From Evansella sp. AB-P1 (lineage in GTDB: Bacteria > Bacillota > Bacilli > Bacillales > Salisediminibacteriaceae): a stretch of DNA of 64,000 nt. The notes under the pieces were generated by a model, which saw only the letters and a program-made list of their open reading frames with translations, did not search any database and was not told the DNA's origin. The DNA is taken from positions 62,001 through 126,000 of the forward strand of contig NZ_JARUKY010000003.1 of assembly GCF_029688925.1 (NCBI RefSeq), written 5' to 3'. Positions 28,131 through 36,009 of the stretch are shown piece after piece; within the stretch, counting starts at the first letter, position 1, and each line of letters starts with the position of its first letter. The position numbers and the translations under genes were made by a program.

Positions 28131-28520
28131 TTAGATCTTCTCGTCAATAATAATTCCCGCAAACTCAAGCATTGAAGAAATCATATCCAGAAACTCCTTA
28201 GGAGGAATTTCCTTCACAACCTCATCTGTTGTCTGATCAATAACCTTAACCATTGTTCGATCAAGGACTTCATGCTGCTCAAATTTTAAAGATGTATGGC
28301 GGAATACACTCAAATCATTCATCGCCTCCACAGCATTATCCAAATCCTCTACAGACCATTCTTTTGACTTCACTCGAGACTCGTGTTCCATTAACCTCGA
28401 AGATGTGTCTACACTTCCTTGTCCATCCACACTACTTCGATCCTGAGTAGGGCTTCGTTCCGCCTTCACCTGCGCAAACAAATCCCCCACCGACATAGAT
28501 CCCAATGATTTCACTTCCAT
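28131..28520 (-). CDS. flaG: FlaG family protein
   Basis: 129 residues. The conserved FlaG part is the C-terminal half (LKFEQHEVLDRTMVKVIDQTTDEVVKEIPPKEFLDMISSM), matching YvyC of B. subtilis; the N-terminus is variable. ATG at 28520 is preceded by GGGAGTG. It has its own perfect sigmaD promoter. FlaG affects filament length or export in some bacteria; the mechanism is not settled. Confidence 0.9.
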   Translation of the reverse strand: MEVKSLGSMSVGDLFAQVKAERSPTQDRSSVDGQGSVDTSSRLMEHESRVKSKEWSVEDLDNAVEAMNDLSVFRHTSLKFEQHEVLDRTMVKVIDQTTDEVVKEIPPKEFLDMISSMLEFAGIIIDEKI

Positions 28521-28560
28521 GTGTATCACTCCCACTCCCAAACTATGTCTAACACTTCTT

Positions 28561-28587
28561 ATATCGGCATTTTACATAATATTTTTA
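28561..28587 (-). promoter_or_regulatory. SigmaD promoter of flaG
   Basis: On the minus strand TAAA (28587-28584), 15 nt, then GCCGATAT (28568-28561): a perfect match to the sigmaD consensus, 41 bp before the flaG start. Confidence 0.9.
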
Positions 28588-28656
28588 CTTCATTTGTAAA
28601 AAATAGAATAAAGAACTATTCAACCTTACGACTTCGTCAAACACCAAAATACAATT

Positions 28657-29013
28657 CTATTTTTTCGAATCAAAAAACACGCCGTCTGCAGTTGGACCAT
28701 CATACGGGTTTTCATATTTCAATCCCGTTTGCTTTCGTTTCTTTAATGAATTTATATCCATCCTGATGACACCAAACGCAGCATTCATTCTCACATTCAC
28801 GATTTTATTCATCTCTAAGATTTCTTGGGCTAACATGACCTCTTCTTCACCATTTGGCCGATCTAGCTGTTGCATTAAGCTTTCACGCATCCCTAGCAGC
28901 TTTTCAATCTTCTCAATATATTCCTCACGCCCTTCATCCTTAGGAAATTCTAAGATAAGGTGATCGTGTAACTCCTTCGTTATTTCATGTACTTCCTTTA
29001 ATACTGATGCCAT
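28657..29013 (-). CDS. FliT-like flagellar chaperone
   Basis: 118 residues, helical and charged (VLKEVHEITKELHDHL, LLGMRESLMQQLDRPNGEEE, NKIVNVRMNAAFGVIRMDI). It lies 51 bp after the second fliD, where FliT sits in B. subtilis, although there fliS precedes fliT. Sequence similarity to FliT is visible only in the helical pattern, so the name is positional. Confidence 0.65.
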   Translation of the reverse strand: MASVLKEVHEITKELHDHLILEFPKDEGREEYIEKIEKLLGMRESLMQQLDRPNGEEEVMLAQEILEMNKIVNVRMNAAFGVIRMDINSLKKRKQTGLKYENPYDGPTADGVFFDSKK

Positions 29014-29064
29014 ACTTAGCCTCCATCAATCCATCTTCAATTAATATAAATTTACCTTCAAAAA

Positions 29065-31056
29065 TTAAAACTGCCCGCCAAACATTTGAGCAAAGAACAT
29101 TTCTGCCTGAGCATTCGATTGTGCCACTGCTTTCTCCATCGCATTGAATTGCGACCAGTATCGCTGTTCCACTTTCACCATTCTTCTTTCAAAATTGGAG
29201 ATACGATCATCTAAATTGTTCAATTCACGTCCTAATGTAAATTGGTGATTTATGTTACGACCTCTCATCCCACCTGCTCGTTGGGATATTTGATCAATCA
29301 ACCCATTGGCACTTTCTCGAACACGGCGAGCAACTCCTTTATCCCCATTCGTACTTCCATCACCTGCAAAAATTTGAAAAACAGCATCTGCATCGTTTAG
29401 AATCGCTTCCCGAAGTTTATCTTCATTTATCTCAAGCTTACCACCATCACGAAAATTAGAAGAAGTAGTAATCCCAATTGCAGACAAATGATTATAATTC
29501 GACTCAAAACCAACATTCACAGGCGTATACATGTCCATTCGAAAACGATCAAAACCACTGCGGAGAATTCGATCGTTACGTAACATTCCACTCATGGCCT
29601 TCTCTTCCCAACGTTCTATTTCACGATCAGACATTGCATCTCGCTGATCATCTGTTAATGGCCTGAAATCTCGATGGAAATCTTCACGGAGCTTTCCATT
29701 CACCATTTCTACAAGCTCATTGTATTCGTCAACAAAACCTTTTATCCTTTCCATTATGGCATCAGCATCTGTAGAAGCACCAATGGTAATCGTGTTCGTT
29801 CCTGCTTCGAATGTACCTTGAAGTGTCATAGTCACACCATTCATTGTAAATGTATTCGAACGCCTTTCTGTTTCAAGGCCATTTATTGTAAATTTTGCAT
29901 TTTGTCCACCACGTTCATTTTCGGCATTTAATTTTAGTCCATTTTCGAAAAAACCTCCGGAGAATACCATCTCACCACCGGTTGTAAAGTTCCCAGTCTC
30001 CGTCCGAATAATGGAGATTTTATCAGCATGCTCGTCGTAAAAAACATTAACCCCTGTCTTTGAAGCATTCATTTGACGTACCACTTCATTCAATGTTTGA
30101 TCACCTGTAAAAACAAAGGTGTCCTTAACAGCATTTCCAGCTTCATTGAAGGTGGTTAAACTGGATGTTGTATAATTTTGCTTATAGGTCACAGACACTT
30201 CTCCTTCTGTTCCTTCAGCAAAACGCATAGCACCCGTTTGATAATTAACAAACACTTGTCCCTCAGTCAACTCTGCATTTGGATCTGTAACGACAGTTAA
30301 TGCAGTACCATCAACCGATACTTGAACCTCATGCAACCCTCTTTTCCCTAAGGTTTTCGTCAACTTTCCATCCTCTAATTCAAAGACTTCTGTCGCATCA
30401 TCTGAAAAGAAGGTTACATCTACCTTGTCCTTTGCTCGAAGATCTCTCCCGAATTGTAGCGTGCCATCCTCGTTTACTCTCACTTGATTTCCTTCCAATT
30501 CTCCAGTCGTGGACGTAACGACATCAAATGCAACACCATTCACTTTCACAATGGCATTAGCAGGATCAACAATTCCACCTTCAACGTTCATTGTTGATGT
30601 TTGAGTTGCAACTGTTAACTCCTTTTTATGAACAACCCCTTGCTGCCAGAATCCCTCATCTTGAAAGCTTTGCGTCTGCATGGCTTTCGTTGCATCAATT
30701 TTTTCTCCTGAGGAAATTCTTTCAGCACTAGCATTTGATGCAGCAGTTGCTAATCTTTCAACCTCGGTAATCCGAAAGGTACCTGCATTGGCATTTGATG
30801 TAGCTGTCGCTGTGACGAGTTGCGTATTTGAACTCGTTGCTTTTTGAGCAGTCATTAACGAACGACGTAGAACTGAATCAAATATATTTGTACGAAACTT
30901 ATCCAGCTTTAAATTTATTGCACGGTATTCCTCCATGCGCCATTCAATAATCTGCTGATCTTGCTTCATTCTATCCATAGGCATCCGTTCAGCCCGCATC
31001 AAATCCTGTACCATCTGGTTTATATCCATCCCAGTTGCAAATCCCGAAAGTCTCAT
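29065..31056 (-). CDS. fliD: Flagellar filament cap FliD, long paralogue
   Basis: 663 residues. Both ends are typical FliD: MRLSGFATGMDINQMVQDLMRAERMP at the start and the C-terminal coiled region FERRMVKVEQRYWSQFNAMEKAVAQSNAQAEMF. It is a tandem paralogue of the gene just upstream and shares nearly the same ends. It is about 145 residues longer because of extra beta-rich sequence at about 115-270, in the outward-facing part. The cap pentamer folds flagellin at the filament tip. Which copy is used, or whether they mix, cannot be told. Confidence 0.93.
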   Translation of the reverse strand: MRLSGFATGMDINQMVQDLMRAERMPMDRMKQDQQIIEWRMEEYRAINLKLDKFRTNIFDSVLRRSLMTAQKATSSNTQLVTATATSNANAGTFRITEVERLATAASNASAERISSGEKIDATKAMQTQSFQDEGFWQQGVVHKKELTVATQTSTMNVEGGIVDPANAIVKVNGVAFDVVTSTTGELEGNQVRVNEDGTLQFGRDLRAKDKVDVTFFSDDATEVFELEDGKLTKTLGKRGLHEVQVSVDGTALTVVTDPNAELTEGQVFVNYQTGAMRFAEGTEGEVSVTYKQNYTTSSLTTFNEAGNAVKDTFVFTGDQTLNEVVRQMNASKTGVNVFYDEHADKISIIRTETGNFTTGGEMVFSGGFFENGLKLNAENERGGQNAKFTINGLETERRSNTFTMNGVTMTLQGTFEAGTNTITIGASTDADAIMERIKGFVDEYNELVEMVNGKLREDFHRDFRPLTDDQRDAMSDREIERWEEKAMSGMLRNDRILRSGFDRFRMDMYTPVNVGFESNYNHLSAIGITTSSNFRDGGKLEINEDKLREAILNDADAVFQIFAGDGSTNGDKGVARRVRESANGLIDQISQRAGGMRGRNINHQFTLGRELNNLDDRISNFERRMVKVEQRYWSQFNAMEKAVAQSNAQAEMFFAQMFGGQF

Positions 31057-31122
31057 CCTTCATCATTCCTTATCCTATATTCTATTGTCATTTCAAGTTC
31101 TCTCAGTTTTCATCTATTATCT

Positions 31123-31149
31123 ATATCGGAATAAAATCTTTAATTGTTA
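31123..31149 (-). promoter_or_regulatory. Possible sigmaD promoter of the second fliD
   Basis: TAAC, 15 nt, TCCGATAT on the minus strand, 67 bp before the ATG. The -35 has one mismatch. Confidence 0.55.
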
Positions 31150-31235
31150 ACAGAATGTCATTTAAAATACGGATATTTTCTATTTTTTTATAAATTAAAA
31201 CAGATGCACAATTTAATCTTGTGCATCTGTACATT

Positions 31236-32795
31236 CTACATTTGTGGACCTAGCCCGCTAAGTTGGGACATTAGCATTTCTGCTTGAGAATTAGCTTGTG
31301 CCATTGCTTGCTCCATGGCATTAAATTGTGCCCAATACCGCTGTTCTACTTGCTGCATACGACGTTCAAAATTTGATATTCGTTCTTCCCCTTGGTCTAA
31401 CTGTCTACCTATCGTGAATTGTTGGTTCGAAGCCATTTCTGAACGACCAGCTCTTTCAGAAATCATTTCAATTTGTCCAGATAAAGTGTTACGCAAACGA
31501 CGTGCAATCCCTTGCTCCTCGTATGTCTCTCCATCTGCAGCAAACAATTGATAAACGGATTCTGGATCCTCTTCAATAGCGTTTCGTAATTGCTCCTCAT
31601 CCACTTCTAGTCGTCCTCGATCTTGATAATTACTTGTTGTTGTAATTCCAATGTCCGTGATCAACGAAATACTTTGGTTAAAATCACCAGAGTCTACCGT
31701 TCCGTAAAAATCTTGACGCATATTATTTAATGCACCTGTCAATAATCGATCATTACGTACTAGCCCGCTATGTGCCCGTTCCTCCCACAATTCTATTTCG
31801 CTTTCGGACATTTCCCTACGCTGCTCATCTGTTAATGGGGCATAATCGCGAAAGTACTCCTCCGACACCTTTCCATTCACCATATTAATCATGTCATTAT
31901 AATCATTAATAAAACCCATAACATTATCAAATATTTCATCTGTATCATTTGATACCGTTAACGTAACAGGAGCAGTAAATTCATTTTTTAGGGAAACTTG
32001 AAGGCCATTCACTTGAAAATCGTTACTTCGACGATGGGTTGTTAGTCCATTTAAATTGAATTCCGCATTCTGTGCCACTATTTCATTGTCCTCAGATAGC
32101 TTCAAGTTGTCAGTCAAAAAGCTCCCATTAAACGCCATTTCATGTGTCACTTCACCCTCTACCTCTGGCACATTGTAAATCCCCGTCTCTGTTCGTGCCA
32201 TTGAAACTTGACCACTTTGAGCATCATAAAAGGCTTGAACACCTAGTTCTGAGTTATTAATATCTGATAAAACATCGTTTAATGACGCCTCCTCATCAAA
32301 GGTGAAAGCAACATTAATTGCTTCTCCATTCTCATCATACGTTGTCATATCAAATACAATTTCCTGCTCAGCATTTCTTTCAATACCACCTGCAAAAAAT
32401 TCTTCTTGTTCAGATAAATTCCCATTAGGATCAAAGTCACTTTTGTTTTCTACGATTGCTTCCTCACTAAAATTATAAGCCGCCGTCGCAAGCTGCTCCA
32501 CATTTGAAATAGTATACGTACCATTATCGGAACCTGCATTCGCAGTTGCACTGACTAACGCTTCATTTGTCGACACCACTTGTTTAGCATCCATATTTGA
32601 ACGACGCATAATCGTATCAAACGTATTCGTTCGAAAATCCATGAACGCACGATTAACCTCACGATATTCCCCCATCTTTAACACTAACTCATTCTGATCC
32701 TGTTCCATCTTCTGCAAAGGCATCCGTTCCGCCTGCATCAAATCCGACACCATCTGGTTAATATCCATACCAGATGCAAAACCAGTTAATCTCAT
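31236..32795 (-). CDS. fliD: Flagellar filament cap FliD, short paralogue
   Basis: 519 residues, close to the B. subtilis length. It has the FliD N-terminus (MRLTGFASGMDINQMVSDLMQAERMP) and the C-terminal coiled coil (NFERRMQQVEQRYWAQFNAMEQAMAQANSQAEML). The middle is compact and lacks the insert of its neighbour. It is preceded by a good sigmaD promoter at 32924-32950, with a terminator-like hairpin between promoter and start codon. About 180 bp separate it from the second fliD. Confidence 0.94.
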   Translation of the reverse strand: MRLTGFASGMDINQMVSDLMQAERMPLQKMEQDQNELVLKMGEYREVNRAFMDFRTNTFDTIMRRSNMDAKQVVSTNEALVSATANAGSDNGTYTISNVEQLATAAYNFSEEAIVENKSDFDPNGNLSEQEEFFAGGIERNAEQEIVFDMTTYDENGEAINVAFTFDEEASLNDVLSDINNSELGVQAFYDAQSGQVSMARTETGIYNVPEVEGEVTHEMAFNGSFLTDNLKLSEDNEIVAQNAEFNLNGLTTHRRSNDFQVNGLQVSLKNEFTAPVTLTVSNDTDEIFDNVMGFINDYNDMINMVNGKVSEEYFRDYAPLTDEQRREMSESEIELWEERAHSGLVRNDRLLTGALNNMRQDFYGTVDSGDFNQSISLITDIGITTTSNYQDRGRLEVDEEQLRNAIEEDPESVYQLFAADGETYEEQGIARRLRNTLSGQIEMISERAGRSEMASNQQFTIGRQLDQGEERISNFERRMQQVEQRYWAQFNAMEQAMAQANSQAEMLMSQLSGLGPQM

Positions 32796-32856
32796 CTAAT
32801 CACCATCCTAAAAGGAGAAGACTCCAACATTTTTTGTATAAATCAATATAAAGCAA

Positions 32857-32897
32857 AAAACAGAAAAAAGCGTCTACTGCCCGCTCTTTTCTGTTTT
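32857..32897 (-). terminator. Terminator of the modification operon, inside the fliD leader
   Basis: On the minus strand AAAACAGAAAAGAGCG pairs with CGCTTTTTTCTGTTTT across GGCAGTAGA, then TTGCTTT. It ends the operon that finishes at 33028, but the sigmaD promoter of fliD lies upstream of it. Confidence 0.85.
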
Positions 32898-32923
32898 CAT
32901 TCATACAATATCTTCTACTATTC

Positions 32924-32950
32924 TTATCGGAAGAAATATTAAAATGTTTA
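32924..32950 (-). promoter_or_regulatory. SigmaD promoter of the first fliD
   Basis: TAAA (32950-32947), 15 nt, TCCGATAA (32931-32924) on the minus strand. Confidence 0.85.
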
Positions 32951-33027
32951 GCCTTCTTGATTATATCGATGAAAACACCAACTTAAATATGTTTGTGGGT
33001 CAGAGGAGAAAGGTATTAATACTAGTT

Positions 33028-33399
33028 TCAAGTTAACATGAAATCATTAAAATCTTTTTTAATTATTACTTTGAGTCGTTGGAATTCAACTTTTAATTGA
33101 TTTTCAACGATTGATTTTGCTTCGTCAAAACTATTATTATCAAACGAATTTGTCAGGTCTCTGAAACTCTGTTCAATAGTTACCTGTAAAAGTTCTACTT
33201 CTTCGATATCCTCTATGAAAACATCTACGACTTTGAGTGCATTTTTCACTGAAACATACCCCATTAATGTATCTTCGATCATTTGTATTGCAGCAGAAAA
33301 ATCCTCTTTATAAAGAATTTCCTCAGTATATTCAATTCCTTCATTTATCGTATCAAGTAATGCTATTGATCGAGCCATCACATCTCTCTGATTACTCAT
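33028..33399 (-). CDS. Small helical protein of the modification operon
   Basis: 123 residues, almost all helical (RSIALLDTINEGIEYTEEIL, FSAAIQMIEDTLMGYVSVKNAL, VTIEQSFRDLTNSF). The start at 33399 is fixed by AAGGAGG six bases upstream. It is the last gene of the operon, 19 bp after the cytidylyltransferase. It shares the helical pattern of the ATP-grasp N-terminus (36010-37422) and of 26988-27425, which suggests a common docking module, perhaps for flagellin or a chaperone. No family name can be given. Confidence 0.7.
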   Translation of the reverse strand: MSNQRDVMARSIALLDTINEGIEYTEEILYKEDFSAAIQMIEDTLMGYVSVKNALKVVDVFIEDIEEVELLQVTIEQSFRDLTNSFDNNSFDEAKSIVENQLKVEFQRLKVIIKKDFNDFMLT

Positions 33400-33418
33400 A
33401 TCCAACCTCCTTATTAAT

Positions 33419-34129
33419 TCAGTATTTTATCATAAAATGTTGAACTAATTTGTTATAGTCACTAATTGTATCTATCTCTCCCCAATAGTTATTAGCTATA
33501 TCACTTACATGGATTACTCCCCCATTATCAGATAATTCATATAAGATATCTTCCCACCATCTATCATGTTTTTGTTCATTAATCATTTCATCTAATTTAT
33601 TTTGAATTTCTTTTTTTTGTTCTTTCTTTATTTTTGCTATTCCTATGTACTCTCCAGTTCTTTCCGATATCGGAAGATCTTTTCCATAAGATAAAAGTTC
33701 ATCATATTGATTATGCTTTATAAAAAAATCCCCATGATATTTGTTCCGAGTATCAATAAACAAAGTTGGACTTCGCTTCTCGTTTAATATTAGATCAAGT
33801 GTTTCTTGTTCTATGTAAACATCTGCATTCATTAGAATAATATCTTCGTTACCCCAGCTTTGCTTTAAAAACCAAAAAGAAGCAATACTATTTGTAACAT
33901 CATAAAAAGGATTAATTTCAAAATTAATTTTATACTTTTCAATTATTTGAATAATTTTTTCATGTTTATAACCTAAAACTATGCTAATATCTATCTCATT
34001 TTTTTTAAAAAGTTGGATTGTACGTTCAATCAATGGAACTTCTCCTACTGGTAAAGTACATTTAGGCATTTCTCCAATATTATTTCTTATGCGTGTGCCG
34101 CGACCTGCTGCCATTAACATTACTCTCAT
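33419..34129 (-). CDS. LicC/PntC-like cytidylyltransferase
   Basis: 236-residue nucleotidyltransferase with the signature loop LMAAGRGTRI, the PKCTLPV lysine motif and the metal-binding NADVYI. This fold activates sugars, phosphocholine (LicC) or 2-aminoethylphosphonate (PntC) with CTP or another NTP. RBS AAAGGG lies before ATG 34129, and the gene follows the aminotransferase by only 12 bp. In PntC systems an AEP transaminase and a PntC-type transferase are adjacent or even fused, so the pair here points to CMP-aminoethylphosphonate. Phosphocholine or a sugar nucleotide remains possible. Confidence 0.75.
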   Translation of the reverse strand: MRVMLMAAGRGTRIRNNIGEMPKCTLPVGEVPLIERTIQLFKKNEIDISIVLGYKHEKIIQIIEKYKINFEINPFYDVTNSIASFWFLKQSWGNEDIILMNADVYIEQETLDLILNEKRSPTLFIDTRNKYHGDFFIKHNQYDELLSYGKDLPISERTGEYIGIAKIKKEQKKEIQNKLDEMINEQKHDRWWEDILYELSDNGGVIHVSDIANNYWGEIDTISDYNKLVQHFMIKY

Positions 34130-34141
34130 ATAAAAACCCTT

Positions 34142-35197
34142 TCATATCTTATTTAAAAAATCAATTAGAGAATCATAATCATCTGTATTTAATGCACCTA
34201 AATGGCCAACTCTCAATAATTTTTGTCTTAATTCTCCACCAGAAGGCGTTAAGTAAATTTCTTGTTCTTTTATTAGATTATTAAATACATCTCTCGCATT
34301 ATTTTCTTTAAAAATTAGTGGTGTTAAAGCATTAGAAAGTGGATAGTTTGGAATTTCAATAGTCTCAGATGCTAGTTTAGCTCTAAAATATGAACTCAAC
34401 TCTTCAATTCCAGCAAGATATTTCTCAAGTCCAATCCTCTCAATATTTTCAAGTTTTCTCTCTAATTGTAATATTATTCCGACTGCTGGTGTATATGGGG
34501 TTTGTCCTCTATCCATGTCTGAAAAATAGTTAACTAAATTTAAATAATACATTTTCTTTTTTTTGTTTGAGCAAACATGATTATAAGCATCTTCATTCAT
34601 TACTACAAAGGATAAACCTGGTGGTAGAGCTAAGCTTTTCTGAGAACTTAAAATGGTAACATCAATATTAAAGTTATCCATTTCATAAGGATCAACTAGA
34701 AATGAACTAATAGCATCGCAAACAACATATATATTATATTTTTTACAGTATTCTGTTATCTCCTTTATTGGATAAAGTTGGCCTGTTGATGTTTCGTGAA
34801 TATTAATTAATAATCCGCTGTATGCAGATAACTCCAATTCTTTAAGTAAAGAAATATCAAAAGTTTCACCAAAAGGAACCTGTATTTCATCATAAGGAAT
34901 TCCATAGATATCACATATTTCAACAAAACGATTCCCGAAGGTTCCGCCATTAATAATAATTAACCTGTCATTATTATTAAACATATTAATTACTGCAGCC
35001 TCCATAGCTGCTGTTCCGGATGCCGTTAAAATAGCTAATTTAGAAGCCGGACTTGTCTTTAGCAATTTATTTAAAGAAATGTTTATTTTCTTCATAATTC
35101 CAGAAAAATCACTTGTTCTAAAATAAGGTAACTTTTCACTTCCTATTGCAACAATATCTTGCTCCATTTCAACTGGTCCAAGTGTAAATAATTTCAT
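34142..35197 (-). CDS. Class V aminotransferase, 2-aminoethylphosphonate transaminase-like
   Basis: 351 residues, PLP-dependent fold type I. It begins KLFTLGPVEM, as PhnW and related enzymes do (LLTPGPV type), has SGTAAMEAAVINMF, the substrate-side motif CDAISSF and the PLP-lysine region SSQKSLALPPGLSF. PhnW interconverts 2-aminoethylphosphonate plus pyruvate with phosphonoacetaldehyde plus alanine. Serine-glyoxylate or alanine-glyoxylate type enzymes share much of this. The choice of AEP rests on the adjacent PntC/LicC and LicD genes. No PEP mutase or phosphonopyruvate decarboxylase is in the window, so the phosphonate source is unknown. Confidence 0.75.
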   Translation of the reverse strand: MKLFTLGPVEMEQDIVAIGSEKLPYFRTSDFSGIMKKINISLNKLLKTSPASKLAILTASGTAAMEAAVINMFNNNDRLIIINGGTFGNRFVEICDIYGIPYDEIQVPFGETFDISLLKELELSAYSGLLINIHETSTGQLYPIKEITEYCKKYNIYVVCDAISSFLVDPYEMDNFNIDVTILSSQKSLALPPGLSFVVMNEDAYNHVCSNKKKKMYYLNLVNYFSDMDRGQTPYTPAVGIILQLERKLENIERIGLEKYLAGIEELSSYFRAKLASETIEIPNYPLSNALTPLIFKENNARDVFNNLIKEQEIYLTPSGGELRQKLLRVGHLGALNTDDYDSLIDFLNKI

Positions 35198-35204
35198 TCA
35201 TCAT

Positions 35205-35972
35205 TCAACCTTTCATCAGACATTTAACGAAGTGTTTTTTTCTTTCACTTTCTTCTGGAAGTTTCATATAGTCTCCATATAGGTCAATTAATATTTCTTC
35301 ATAATTATTAGGCGCTGGAAATCGATACCCTCTAATTTCTAACTCAACAAATGGAAATACGGCATCCTGTTTATATGTTCCACCTAAGATTCTGTCACTA
35401 ATAACAAGCTCTTTTTTTGGAATCAAGTATTCAATTAACCAGTAAATAATTTGTGTACACTTATAAGGAATAGTCGGTATAAAACGCAAAAAATAGTTAG
35501 AATGTTTTAGTTGGTTTTTTTTTCTTTTATAATCTAATTTTCTTAATAACGTATAATTCAAACGATTAAGTTTACTGATTTTATCCATTTTGAAAAAATC
35601 AATAAATAAACCATTGTATTCAAAGACAATTGGATCAAAATTAAATTGATCAAATGTATTATCAATAATGATAGTTTTTTTATCTATTAAACGCATATCG
35701 ATATCCCATTCCAAAGGGAACTCATATTTATTAAATAAGCGATACTTTTCACTTAATTTATTCTTAACTATTTCCATGGCATCGTCGAAACACGATTCAT
35801 GAATATGGATGTCAATATCATCATCCCAAGGAATAAAATCTTTGTGCCTTACCGCTCCTAGAAGAGTTCCAAATGAAATGGAATATAGAATGTTATTTTC
35901 TTCAAATAATGTTGTTACTTCAAGTAACATCTGAAGTAACCTTTCTTGTATTTCTTCAATTGATAATTCCAT
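35205..35972 (-). CDS. LicD-family phosphotransferase
   Basis: 255 residues with the LicD motif set: ISFGTLLGAVRHKDFIPWDDDIDI (about 30-53) with the metal-binding DDDID, and later EYNGLFIDFFKMDKI. LicD proteins move phosphocholine, or in Pnt systems phosphonates, from a CDP/CMP carrier to a glycan. ATG at 35972 is preceded by GAGGG with ideal spacing; ATG at 35987 has no site. It sits between the ATP-grasp gene and the aminotransferase, seven bases before the latter. Likely acceptor, by context: flagellin glycan or a wall polymer. Confidence 0.82.
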   Translation of the reverse strand: MELSIEEIQERLLQMLLEVTTLFEENNILYSISFGTLLGAVRHKDFIPWDDDIDIHIHESCFDDAMEIVKNKLSEKYRLFNKYEFPLEWDIDMRLIDKKTIIIDNTFDQFNFDPIVFEYNGLFIDFFKMDKISKLNRLNYTLLRKLDYKRKKNQLKHSNYFLRFIPTIPYKCTQIIYWLIEYLIPKKELVISDRILGGTYKQDAVFPFVELEIRGYRFPAPNNYEEILIDLYGDYMKLPEESERKKHFVKCLMKG

Positions 35973-36009
35973 ATAATGATCCCTCATGAATTAAAAATGA
36001 TGTAAAAAA

